Source of the DNA: UBA2821 sp902763335
GTDB taxonomy: Bacteria; Bacillota; Clostridia; Lachnospirales; Lachnospiraceae
NCBI GenBank assembly: GCA_052066835.1
Contig: JBQHRJ010000001.1
Strand: one strand, 5' to 3'
Length of the DNA: 64,000 bases
Shown here: in pieces, positions 15,351 to 23,101 of the stretch
Position numbering within the stretch: position 1 is the first letter of the stretch
Layout: every line of letters starts with the position of its first letter
Made by a program: the position numbers and the translations under genes
The notes under the pieces: model-generated
The model's database searches: none
Told to the model about the DNA's origin: nothing
What the model saw: the letters and a program-made list of their open reading frames with translations, nothing else

Positions 15351-15629
15351 ATGAGTGTAGTTATAGTCGGAGGCCATGACAGAATGGTGGCACAGTATAA
15401 GAAAATATGTAAAGAACATAAATGTAAGGCAAAGGTGTTTACACAGATGAGTGCAAATCTGAGTACAAAGATAGGCAGTCCGGATTTAGTCATACTGTTT
15501 ACAAACACGGTTTCACACAAAATGGTGAAATGTGCGATAGTTGAAGCTGAGAAGGCAAATGCAGAGATTATACGTTCACATACAAGCAGCGGAACAGCTA
15601 TGCATGAGATATTATCAAAGGTTAGTTAA
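15351..15629 (+). CDS. DUF2325-domain protein
   Basis: The 92-residue protein has the DUF2325 pattern: VVIVGGHDRM at the N-terminus and IRSHTSSGTAMHEIL at the C-terminus, a small Rossmann-like alpha/beta fold. ATG 15351 is preferred because AAAGGA lies ~9 bases upstream. It is 36 bp after flavodoxin, with a TTAGTTAAAACTAAC motif in the gap that resembles the operator ahead of the cassette. It has no established biochemical role. Confidence 0.82.
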   Translation: MSVVIVGGHDRMVAQYKKICKEHKCKAKVFTQMSANLSTKIGSPDLVILFTNTVSHKMVKCAIVEAEKANAEIIRSHTSSGTAMHEILSKVS

Positions 15630-15701
15630 ATATTGCAAAGTATACAATCCTCGTATATACTAATACAGTGAAAGATTAAAATATTGGAAGGAGAGCATGA
15701 A

Positions 15702-16826
15702 ATGATGCTTTGGATAGCAATATTTGCGTTGGCAATTATATTAGTATTAGCGGGGATTTTTTATCTTAGCAGCAGAATATGTAAGTTTGCATGTATAAAT
15801 AAAATAACCCGGAATAAAAAGCGCAGGTGGAAATTTTTAATTGGTTTTGGTGTGATAGTTCTTCTTGGAATAGTGGAAGTAATCGCCATGGATGGAACAA
15901 ATATGGCAGTGTGCATGGTTCATCTGGCTGTTTTCTGGGGGATATGTGATATATGTCAGTATATTATTGTAAAGCTAGTGAAAAGGGAGCCGAAGATATA
16001 CATTGCAGGTATATGTGCCATTGTCATTACGGTTATATATATGGGAGTGGGATGTTATAATGCATTTAACGTATGGCAGACACACTACACGGTTAAAACT
16101 GACAAGAATATAGGAAACATAAGAATAGTACAGATAGCCGATTCGCATGTTGGTACAACCTTTGATGGTAAAGGATTTGGAAAACATATGGATACAATTC
16201 AGAAGACTAATCCGGATCTGGTGCTTATAACAGGGGATTTTGTTGATGATGATACATCAAAGCAGGATATGATTGATTCATGTAAGGCACTTGGCAGGTT
16301 AAAGACTACATATGGAGTGTATTTCTCATTCGGAAATCATGATAAAGGTTATTATGATGAATCATATCGCGGATATAATGGTGATGACCTTATAAAAGAA
16401 CTTGAGAAAAATAATGTGACGGTTCTTCAGGATGAAAACGTTCTTATAGATGACCGAATATATATAGTTGGAAGACAGGATTATTCGGAAGTTGAAAAGG
16501 GCGGCACAAGAGCTGATATGGATGAATTGGTTAAAAAACTTGACACAGACAAATATATAGTTGTCATGGACCACCAGCCACATGATTATGATAATCAGGA
16601 GAAGGCGGGAGTGGATATGGTTCTGTCAGGACATACCCATGGAGGCCAGTTCTTCCCTGTTAATAATGCAGGTGTGTGGATTGGTGCAAATGATAAGACC
16701 TACGGAAGAGAGAAAAGAACTGATACGAATTTTATAGTTACATCAGGTATATCAGACTGGGCGTTAAAGTTTAAGACCGGATGCAAATCAGAATATGTAG
16801 TTATAGATGTAGAAAAGAATAAGTAA
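15702..16826 (+). CDS. Membrane-anchored metallophosphoesterase
   Basis: The N-terminal ~135 residues contain about four hydrophobic helices. The C-terminal ~240 residues form a calcineurin-like phosphoesterase with all metal motifs: IADSHVG (D-x-H), TGDFVDD (G-D), GNHD, MDHQPHD and GHTHGGQ. It belongs to the YkoQ/YaeI-type group, some members of which act on lipid phosphates, but the substrate here is unknown. ATG 15702 follows GGAAGGAG with a 9-base gap. It is monocistronic and ends in a shared terminator. Confidence 0.9.
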   Translation: MMLWIAIFALAIILVLAGIFYLSSRICKFACINKITRNKKRRWKFLIGFGVIVLLGIVEVIAMDGTNMAVCMVHLAVFWGICDICQYIIVKLVKREPKIYIAGICAIVITVIYMGVGCYNAFNVWQTHYTVKTDKNIGNIRIVQIADSHVGTTFDGKGFGKHMDTIQKTNPDLVLITGDFVDDDTSKQDMIDSCKALGRLKTTYGVYFSFGNHDKGYYDESYRGYNGDDLIKELEKNNVTVLQDENVLIDDRIYIVGRQDYSEVEKGGTRADMDELVKKLDTDKYIVVMDHQPHDYDNQEKAGVDMVLSGHTHGGQFFPVNNAGVWIGANDKTYGREKRTDTNFIVTSGISDWALKFKTGCKSEYVVIDVEKNK

Positions 16827-16830
16827 ACAT

Positions 16831-16877
16831 AAAAAATGGAAGGTACAATTAAAATATGATTGTACCTTCCATTTTTT
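16831..16877. terminator. Bidirectional terminator
   Basis: A 19-bp perfect stem, with arms at 16831-16849 and 16859-16877, starts with an A-run and ends with a T-run. It separates the convergent metallophosphoesterase and chemoreceptor genes. Confidence 0.95.
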
Positions 16878-16887
16878 GTATTAATGT

Positions 16888-18372
16888 TTATTGTTCACTG
16901 TTGGTCAGTTCAAGAAGATTCTGCATTTTAGAAGAAATATTTTCAAGTACTTCTGAATTGCTTTCTTCAGAACTTATAGTCTGACTTGCATGGGCAGATA
17001 CTTCTTCTGATATGGCAGATATCGTCTGTATAGAATCTACAATAACATTGTTTGCATTTTTAAGTTCATCCACATTTGATGAAAGCTCTGAAATATTTTC
17101 GCGAATCCTGAATGTGTTTTCCTGAATGGCTTCAAAGCTTTTTACTGTGTTTACTGATGTCTGTTTTTCTTCATTTATTCCGTCAATCATCTGATAAATA
17201 ACACCAACGACTTCGGTGATGGCATTTGATATGTTATGTATAAGTTCAGTGATATGAACTGTAGCTTCATCTGTCTGTGTTGCCATATGAGAGATTTCGG
17301 TGGCAACTACGGAAAATCCTTTTCCTGATTCACCGGCTCTGGCAGCCTCAATGCTGGCATTGAGTGCAAGGAGTCCTGTCTGGGAAGTTATACCGCTTAT
17401 AAGTTCTACAATAGAATGCATTTCATCAATATAACCGTTTAGTGTTTCAAGTTTATTTGCAACGTCAGCTCCGTTTTTAACAGAAGCATCAACCTTTTGT
17501 ACGAGCCAGTCAACATTTTTATTTCCTTCATCAAGAACTTTTAATGTATGCTCCATATGTTTAGAAATCTGGTCAGAAGCATTTGTGACAACATTTATCT
17601 TGTTCTGAATGGCCTCTGTCTGAAGAATCTGGTTCTGAACGGCTTCAGCAGTATCGGTTGCACCTGATGAAACTTCCTGCATTGCGTTGAGCGTTGCTGA
17701 AAATGCTTCATTTAATTTGTCTATGTCTGTGTTAATTTCATTTATACCAAGTTTGGTATTTTCAGATACATGTGAGAGGTTCGTGAGAAGAGTCTCAGTT
17801 TTTTTCTGTGCTTCCGTAATATTTTCAACCTTCTGTACTGAATTGGCTTTTAACGTCTTGCTGGTAAGTATTGAATACACACCAATCATTATCACAACAA
17901 CAATCTGTATAATGGAAGAGTCAGGTCCAGCGTATCCGTATTTGCCTGACTGTGAGCCGAGTATAACTACAAGTATGCTCTCGATTATGACACCGATGTT
18001 TATAAGCAGTGAATAGCGTATGTCACTGTACACGGATATAATGAGAATCATAGGTATTACAAATGCAAATACAAGGTTGTTTTTTGATGTAAACAGTGAA
18101 AACGTATAAAAGATTGCAAAGCCGATTGCCATAAAATGTTTGATGGCAGTTGTTTCATTATTCTTTTTCCAGAATATTATCTCGCCGATAACGGGAGCAA
18201 ATGCCAGAACTGCTGCAATTCCTGCGATAACCCATGTCTGCTGTCCGCTTGTGGCCTGAAGCAGAAAAAATGTAAACATGATAATTGAAGTTGCAAGGTG
18301 GGCTGTATATCCAAGCTTATTATTCCGTGCCGTCTCGGATAATATTTTTCTGTTTTTTTTCATAGATTTCAT
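16888..18372 (-). CDS. Methyl-accepting chemotaxis-type protein without extracellular sensor domain
   Basis: The 494-residue protein starts with ~5-6 hydrophobic helices (residues ~25-170) with only short loops, so any sensing is within the membrane. After ~200 comes a long coiled coil with the conserved signalling tip (GLLALNASIEAARAGESGKG, residues ~340-360) that contacts CheA/CheW. No HAMP domain is obvious. No other chemotaxis or flagellar genes are in the window. The gene is monocistronic. Its ligand cannot be predicted. Confidence 0.9.
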   Translation of the reverse strand: MKSMKKNRKILSETARNNKLGYTAHLATSIIMFTFFLLQATSGQQTWVIAGIAAVLAFAPVIGEIIFWKKNNETTAIKHFMAIGFAIFYTFSLFTSKNNLVFAFVIPMILIISVYSDIRYSLLINIGVIIESILVVILGSQSGKYGYAGPDSSIIQIVVVIMIGVYSILTSKTLKANSVQKVENITEAQKKTETLLTNLSHVSENTKLGINEINTDIDKLNEAFSATLNAMQEVSSGATDTAEAVQNQILQTEAIQNKINVVTNASDQISKHMEHTLKVLDEGNKNVDWLVQKVDASVKNGADVANKLETLNGYIDEMHSIVELISGITSQTGLLALNASIEAARAGESGKGFSVVATEISHMATQTDEATVHITELIHNISNAITEVVGVIYQMIDGINEEKQTSVNTVKSFEAIQENTFRIRENISELSSNVDELKNANNVIVDSIQTISAISEEVSAHASQTISSEESNSEVLENISSKMQNLLELTNSEQ

Positions 18373-18531
18373 CCTTTCGTATGTATAGTTGATTGTATAA
18401 AAATATTTTACTATACTTGTATGGTGTTTTCAATAAAAACGTGGTATATAAAGAGAAAATAAATTTGTAAATGTAATCTTAACTGATTCTTTACCGGTGT
18501 ATATGTATAATTTGAAATGTGGGAGGCAGAA

Positions 18532-19599
18532 ATGGACAAATACTGTAAATATTTAAAGAATATGATAAAAGTAATAGGCATATCAGGAGTGTTTTTTGCC
18601 GGGTGTCTGATTATAGAGGAATATTTTAATGCAGGGACACTTGTGCCTGCAATTATGGTGTTGGCTGTGTTTCTGGTCTCACGCGTAACAGACGGTTTTG
18701 TATATGGAATTATGGCATCAATGATAAGCGTGCTTGCACTTAATTTTGCGTTTACGTTTCCATATTTTGCTTTTAATTTCAGCATACCGGAAAACATTAT
18801 CTCTGCTGTTATTATGTTAATAATAACAATAATGACCAGTGCGTTGACCGCCCAGCTCAAGAGACAGGAAAAAGTAAGAATAGAAAGTGCAAGGGAAAAA
18901 ATGCGCGGAAATCTTTTAAGGGCGGTATCGCATGATCTTAGGACACCGCTTACAACCATATATGGTTCAAGTTCGGCAATTGTTGATAACTGTGAGAAAA
19001 TCAACAGTGAACAATTGTTGCAGCTTGCGACCGGTATAAGGGATGATGCACAGTGGCTTATGGGAATGGTGGAAAATATTTTATCAATAACCAGAATAGA
19101 CAATGGAGGTGTAAAGATTACAAAAACATCAACTGTTTTGGAGGAACTGATAGATTCAGTTCTTATAAAATTCAGGAAGAGATACCCGAATACGGTAGTG
19201 AATGTAAGTATTCCTGATGAATTTATAAGTATACCGATGGATGCGGTTCTGATAGAACAGGTATTGATGAATATATTAGAAAATGCAGTGTTGCATGCAG
19301 AGGGAATGACAAAGGCAGATTTAAAGGTGTATGTTGAAAATGATAAGGCAGTTTTTAAAATATCTGATGATGGCTGTGGCATAGAAAAAGAAAGACTTCA
19401 CGGTATATTTAAAGATTATTTTGAGGTAAAGGAAAAGCCGGTAGACAATCAAAAAAGAAGTATGGGAATAGGTCTTGCGGTATGTGCATCCATTATAAAG
19501 GCACATAACGGAACGATAACTGCGTATAACATGAAAGACGGAGGGTGCTGTTTTAAGTTTTATCTGGATATGGAGGTGAATGGAAGTGAACAGTTATAA
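18532..19599 (+). CDS. Sensor histidine kinase with KdpD-like (DUF4118) membrane domain
   Basis: Four close membrane helices (residues ~10-110) of the DUF4118 type are followed by the dimerisation/phosphorylation helix with the H-box AVSHDLRTPLTT, and an ATP-binding domain with N-box NILENAVLHA, G1 SDDGCGIE and G2 MGIGLAV. It lacks the cytoplasmic KdpD/USP sensor segment of full KdpD proteins. ATG 18532 is preferred over 18517 because GGGAGG precedes it. The gene overlaps the response regulator by 14 bp. No kdpFABC genes are near; a Na/Pi transporter follows. Confidence 0.9.
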   Translation: MDKYCKYLKNMIKVIGISGVFFAGCLIIEEYFNAGTLVPAIMVLAVFLVSRVTDGFVYGIMASMISVLALNFAFTFPYFAFNFSIPENIISAVIMLIITIMTSALTAQLKRQEKVRIESAREKMRGNLLRAVSHDLRTPLTTIYGSSSAIVDNCEKINSEQLLQLATGIRDDAQWLMGMVENILSITRIDNGGVKITKTSTVLEELIDSVLIKFRKRYPNTVVNVSIPDEFISIPMDAVLIEQVLMNILENAVLHAEGMTKADLKVYVENDKAVFKISDDGCGIEKERLHGIFKDYFEVKEKPVDNQKRSMGIGLAVCASIIKAHNGTITAYNMKDGGCCFKFYLDMEVNGSEQL

Positions 19600-20290
19600 G
19601 ATTCTGATGATTGAAGATGAGACTAATATATGTAACTTTATGAAGATGATCTTTGAGACAAACGGATATCAGATATTGTTTGCTAACAATGGTAAGGATG
19701 GAAAAACCATGTTCTTTTCACATTGTCCGGATCTGGTTATATTGGATCTTGGTCTGCCGGATATAGACGGACTGGAGATAATAAAGGATATTAGGGAAAA
19801 ATCAGAGGCACCGATTATTGTTCTGTCAGCGAGAACGGACGAGCATGATAAGGTTGAAGCACTTGATCTGGGTGCAAACGATTATGTTACAAAACCATTT
19901 GGCACCGATGAATTGTTAGCGAGAGTACGTGCCACGATAAGGAACAACAGATTTCAGGGTATAGGAAGAAGTGCCAGAGGTGAGTTCAGACTGGATGATA
20001 TGGTTATCGAGTATGATGCGAGAAGGATAATTATATCAGGAAAAGAGATAAAGCTTACCCAGACTGAATATAATATAGTGGAACTATTATCCATATATGC
20101 GGGAAAGGTGCTTACATATGCTGAAATAATAAAGAAAATCTGGGGATATTCTGATTTTGGCAGTATAAAAAAACTTCAGGTCAATATGGCAAATATAAGA
20201 AAAAAGTTTGGTGAAAAACCGGGAGAATATCGTTACATATTCAATGAACTTGGTGTGGGTTACAGAATGAATGATAACGAAAAGTGGTGA
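19586..20290 (+). CDS. KdpE-like (OmpR family) response regulator
   Basis: The receiver domain (phospho-acceptor in LVILDLGLPDIDG, conserved lysine in VTKPFG) is joined to an OmpR-type winged helix (~135-230) with LTQTEYNIVELL and GVGYRMN. Two starts are possible: ATG 19580, very close to GGAGGTG (19572-19578), and GTG 19586, with 7-base spacing; the latter is used. It pairs with the overlapping kinase gene. Its target is probably the Na/Pi transporter 10 bp downstream, since no potassium pump is nearby. Confidence 0.92.
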   Translation: MNSYKILMIEDETNICNFMKMIFETNGYQILFANNGKDGKTMFFSHCPDLVILDLGLPDIDGLEIIKDIREKSEAPIIVLSARTDEHDKVEALDLGANDYVTKPFGTDELLARVRATIRNNRFQGIGRSARGEFRLDDMVIEYDARRIIISGKEIKLTQTEYNIVELLSIYAGKVLTYAEIIKKIWGYSDFGSIKKLQVNMANIRKKFGEKPGEYRYIFNELGVGYRMNDNEKW

Positions 20291-20300
20291 ATAGAAAAAA

Positions 20301-21926
20301 ATGTCATTGACAAACGTTATAAGTCTGCTGGGAGGGCTTGCCCTTTTTTTGTACGGTATGCAGATGATGAGTCAGGGACTTGAGGCAGCAGCGGGCAACA
20401 GAATGAAACAGATTCTGGAAAAACTGACGGCTAACAGGATAATGGGAGTGGTTCTCGGAGCTGTGATAACAGCGGTGATTCAGTCATCTTCAGCTACCAC
20501 TGTAATGGTTGTCGGTTTTGTAAATTCAGGTCTTATGACATTAAGTCAGGCTGTCTGGATTATCATGGGAGCCAATATCGGTACGACTATTACGGGACAG
20601 CTCATTGCACTTGATGCGGGAGCCGTGGCACCGATGATAGCATTTATCGGAGTGGTACTTATAGTATTTTTGAAAAATGAAAAGAGTCATTACATAGGCG
20701 GTATTCTTGCGGGACTTGGAATACTGTTTATAGGAATGGATATGATGAGTGCATCCATGAGTCCGCTTGCAGAATCAGACTCATTTATAAATATTCTGAC
20801 AAGGTTTGAGAATCCTATACTTGGAATTCTGGCAGGAATGGTTTTTACGGCACTTATTCAGTCATCTTCAGCTTCAGTGGGTATATTGCAGGCATTGGCT
20901 GCAAGTGGAATAGTATCGTTAAACAGTGCAGCTTACATATTATTTGGACAGAATATAGGAACGTGTATAACAGCACTTCTGGCATCAGTAGGAACGAACC
21001 GCAATGCTAAGAGGGCAACGGTTATTCACATTATGTTTAATGTTATAGGAACAATACTATTTACGATATTGTGTCTGGTGACACCGTTGATCTCCTGGAT
21101 ACAGGAGATTACACCGGGAAGCGTGCCTGGACAGATTGCAAATATGCATACATTATTTAATGTTGTGACTACGATTGTGCTGCTTCCGTTTGGAAACAGG
21201 ATGACAGAACTGGCTAAGATTATTATGCCGGATGGACATGACAAAAATAATGTGAATAATCATCTGGTAACGGTAAATAAAGAGGGACTCGGTCAGTCAG
21301 CCATCGGGATAGAAGAGACGAAAAAGGAACTGGAACATATGCTCGGTATGGCAAGAGAAAATGTTCACGGTGCATTTGATGTATTTATAAGCAGGGATAA
21401 AGAGGCACTTGCTGTTATTGAGAAAAGAGAAGATGACGTGGACTGCCTGAATAAGGAAATATCAAGGTATATTACCACGGCCATTCCTCATGAAAGCACG
21501 GAAACAGGAAGTAAAATGTTCAGTGCATATCTGACAATAACGGGTAATATTGAGAGAATCAGTGACCATGCAATGAATATAGCAGGCTATTCTAAAATGT
21601 GCGATGAGATGGATGCGTCATTTTCGGATACGGCAAAGAAAGAGGTAAAGTACATTCAGGATATATGCGACAGACTGTTTGGATATTTATTTAACATCGG
21701 AAGTGATGCGATAGAATGGCATACAAAGGTGGCATGTATGGAACAGCTTATAGATGATATAACGAGAGAATACAGGGACAATATGTTTCGGAGGATACAA
21801 AATGAGGCGTGCTCATATCAGGGAAGTATTCTGTACTCGGAAATGCTCACTGACTTTGAACGAATTGGGGATCACGCCCTCAACATTGCAGATGAAATTG
21901 TAAATATAAAATTTATAGAAAAATAA
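20301..21926 (+). CDS. Na/Pi cotransporter family protein with PhoU-like domain
   Basis: The 541-residue protein has two inverted membrane repeats, each with the transport motif QSSSA (VIQSSSATT at ~60 and LIQSSSASV at ~185), as in NptA/YjbB sodium-phosphate transporters. The C-terminal ~200 residues are helical and PhoU-like (IERISDHAMNIAG and FERIGDHALNIADEI). It is expected to move inorganic phosphate with sodium across the cell membrane. It follows the two-component genes by 10 bp and precedes the DUF368 gene by 13 bp, so these form one transcription unit. Confidence 0.93.
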   Translation: MSLTNVISLLGGLALFLYGMQMMSQGLEAAAGNRMKQILEKLTANRIMGVVLGAVITAVIQSSSATTVMVVGFVNSGLMTLSQAVWIIMGANIGTTITGQLIALDAGAVAPMIAFIGVVLIVFLKNEKSHYIGGILAGLGILFIGMDMMSASMSPLAESDSFINILTRFENPILGILAGMVFTALIQSSSASVGILQALAASGIVSLNSAAYILFGQNIGTCITALLASVGTNRNAKRATVIHIMFNVIGTILFTILCLVTPLISWIQEITPGSVPGQIANMHTLFNVVTTIVLLPFGNRMTELAKIIMPDGHDKNNVNNHLVTVNKEGLGQSAIGIEETKKELEHMLGMARENVHGAFDVFISRDKEALAVIEKREDDVDCLNKEISRYITTAIPHESTETGSKMFSAYLTITGNIERISDHAMNIAGYSKMCDEMDASFSDTAKKEVKYIQDICDRLFGYLFNIGSDAIEWHTKVACMEQLIDDITREYRDNMFRRIQNEACSYQGSILYSEMLTDFERIGDHALNIADEIVNIKFIEK

Positions 21927-21939
21927 ATGGAGGTTTTTG

Positions 21940-22818
21940 ATGTATATAATACAGATAATTCGAGGTTTCTGTATGGCACTTGCAGACAGCGTGCCGGGAG
22001 TTTCAGGTGGAACGGTGGCTTTTTTGCTTGGTTTTTACGATGAATTTATAACATCCATAGATGACCTTCTGACGGGAAATATGGAAAAGAGAAAAAAAGC
22101 ATTTATGTTTTTGTTTAAAATGGGTATCGGATGGGTAGTAGGATTTATACTGGCGGTTTTAGTACTTACAAATGTTTTTGAATCACATATATATGCAATC
22201 AGCTCATTGTTTATAGGATTCATAATATTTGCAATCCCCATTGTGGTGGTGGAAGAAAAAGAGGCTGTGGCATCCAAAAAGTGGGCAGCGGTATTTATTA
22301 TTGTAGGTATTGCGGTGGTTACAGCCATTACATATCTCAATCCGGTATCAGCAGGGGAAGGCAGTGTGAATTTAAAGCAGCTTAGTGTTTCTACGGCACT
22401 GTATGTATTTATTGCCGGTGCCATAGCTATATCGGCCATGGTTCTTCCGGGAATATCAGGATCAACACTGTTGCTGGTCATGGGACTTTATCTGCCGATA
22501 ATAACGGCAATAGAAGAATTTCTTCACATGAATTTTGCTGCACTACCGGTCATTATAATATTTTGTCTGGGAATATTTGTGGGAATATTAAGTGTGGTAA
22601 AGATAATAAGAAAAGCACTGGAAAGTTACAGAGCACAGACGATTTATCTGATAATAGGACTTATGATAGGGTCATTATATTCGGTTGTAATGGGACCGAC
22701 TACACTTGAGGTACCCCAACCGGCTATGACGCTCGGCAGATTTGATATATTATTTTTCCTCATAGGAGGGGCTGTAATATTAGCCCTGCAGATGATGAAA
22801 CAGAAAAAAGAAGATTAA
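21940..22818 (+). CDS. DUF368 (PopT-type) polytopic membrane protein, putative undecaprenyl-phosphate translocase
   Basis: The protein has ~8 membrane helices and the DUF368 hallmarks GFCMALADSVPGVSGGTVAFLLG at the N-terminus and an inverted-repeat copy MVLPGISGSTLLLVMGLY. DUF368 proteins (PopT) have been shown to act in returning undecaprenyl phosphate to the inner leaflet for cell-wall synthesis; that role is transferred by family. ATG 21940 follows GGAGG with 6-base spacing. It lies between a phosphate transporter and a 42-residue membrane protein. Confidence 0.88.
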   Translation: MYIIQIIRGFCMALADSVPGVSGGTVAFLLGFYDEFITSIDDLLTGNMEKRKKAFMFLFKMGIGWVVGFILAVLVLTNVFESHIYAISSLFIGFIIFAIPIVVVEEKEAVASKKWAAVFIIVGIAVVTAITYLNPVSAGEGSVNLKQLSVSTALYVFIAGAIAISAMVLPGISGSTLLLVMGLYLPIITAIEEFLHMNFAALPVIIIFCLGIFVGILSVVKIIRKALESYRAQTIYLIIGLMIGSLYSVVMGPTTLEVPQPAMTLGRFDILFFLIGGAVILALQMMKQKKED

Positions 22819-22833
22819 GAGAGGTACATAAAT

Positions 22834-22962
22834 ATGGTTGAGAATATTTTTGCAGGATTTTTGGGAGCGCTTGTTCTTGGGGCAGGAGTATGGGCGTGGA
22901 TCGTTGATAACAGAAACAATTCGGCGGATACTGAAAAAGATGAGAAAAAAGATAATAAATAA
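22834..22962 (+). CDS. Small single-span membrane protein (42 aa)
   Basis: A 42-codon frame reads MVENIFAGFLGALVLGAGVW followed by a charged tail rich in Asp, Glu and Lys. GAGAGG at 22819-22824 is a suitable ribosome binding site. It has one membrane helix (residues ~4-24) with the charged C-terminus likely facing the cytoplasm. It starts 15 bp after the DUF368 gene and ends exactly where a structured repeat begins, so the stop codon TAA (22960-22962) shares two bases with the repeat arm. It may be an accessory subunit of the upstream transporter; the function is unknown. Confidence 0.65.
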   Translation: MVENIFAGFLGALVLGAGVWAWIVDNRNNSADTEKDEKKDNK

Positions 22963-23085
22963 GATTCAGGTGTAAAAAGGGTGCTACGCACCAGCCAAGC
23001 ACAATATGTGATATTGCAAGCTGGCTTGCAAATACACATACTTGTGTTGGCTAGTCCCCGTAGGGACTTTTTACACCTGAATCTT
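22961..23085 (+). repeat. Four-way-junction structured repeat, copy 2
   Basis: The arm GATTCAGGTGTAAAAAG (22963-22979) pairs perfectly with 23067-23083, and two more A-T pairs extend it to 22961/23085. Hairpin B is GGTGC-TAC-GCACC; hairpin C base pairs AGCCAA with TTGGCT; hairpin D is GTCCC-CGTA-GGGAC, where the change from GGGGC is matched in its partner strand. It lies between convergent genes, directly after the 42-aa gene. Confidence 0.92.
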
Positions 23086-23101
23086 TATAAGGATGAAAAA
23101 A

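Noticed and set aside
18411..19382. Minus-strand open frame of 323 codons opposite the histidine kinase
   Set aside because: The plus strand encodes a complete kinase with all motifs; the antisense frame is rich in Ser/Ile/Thr repeats without domain features.
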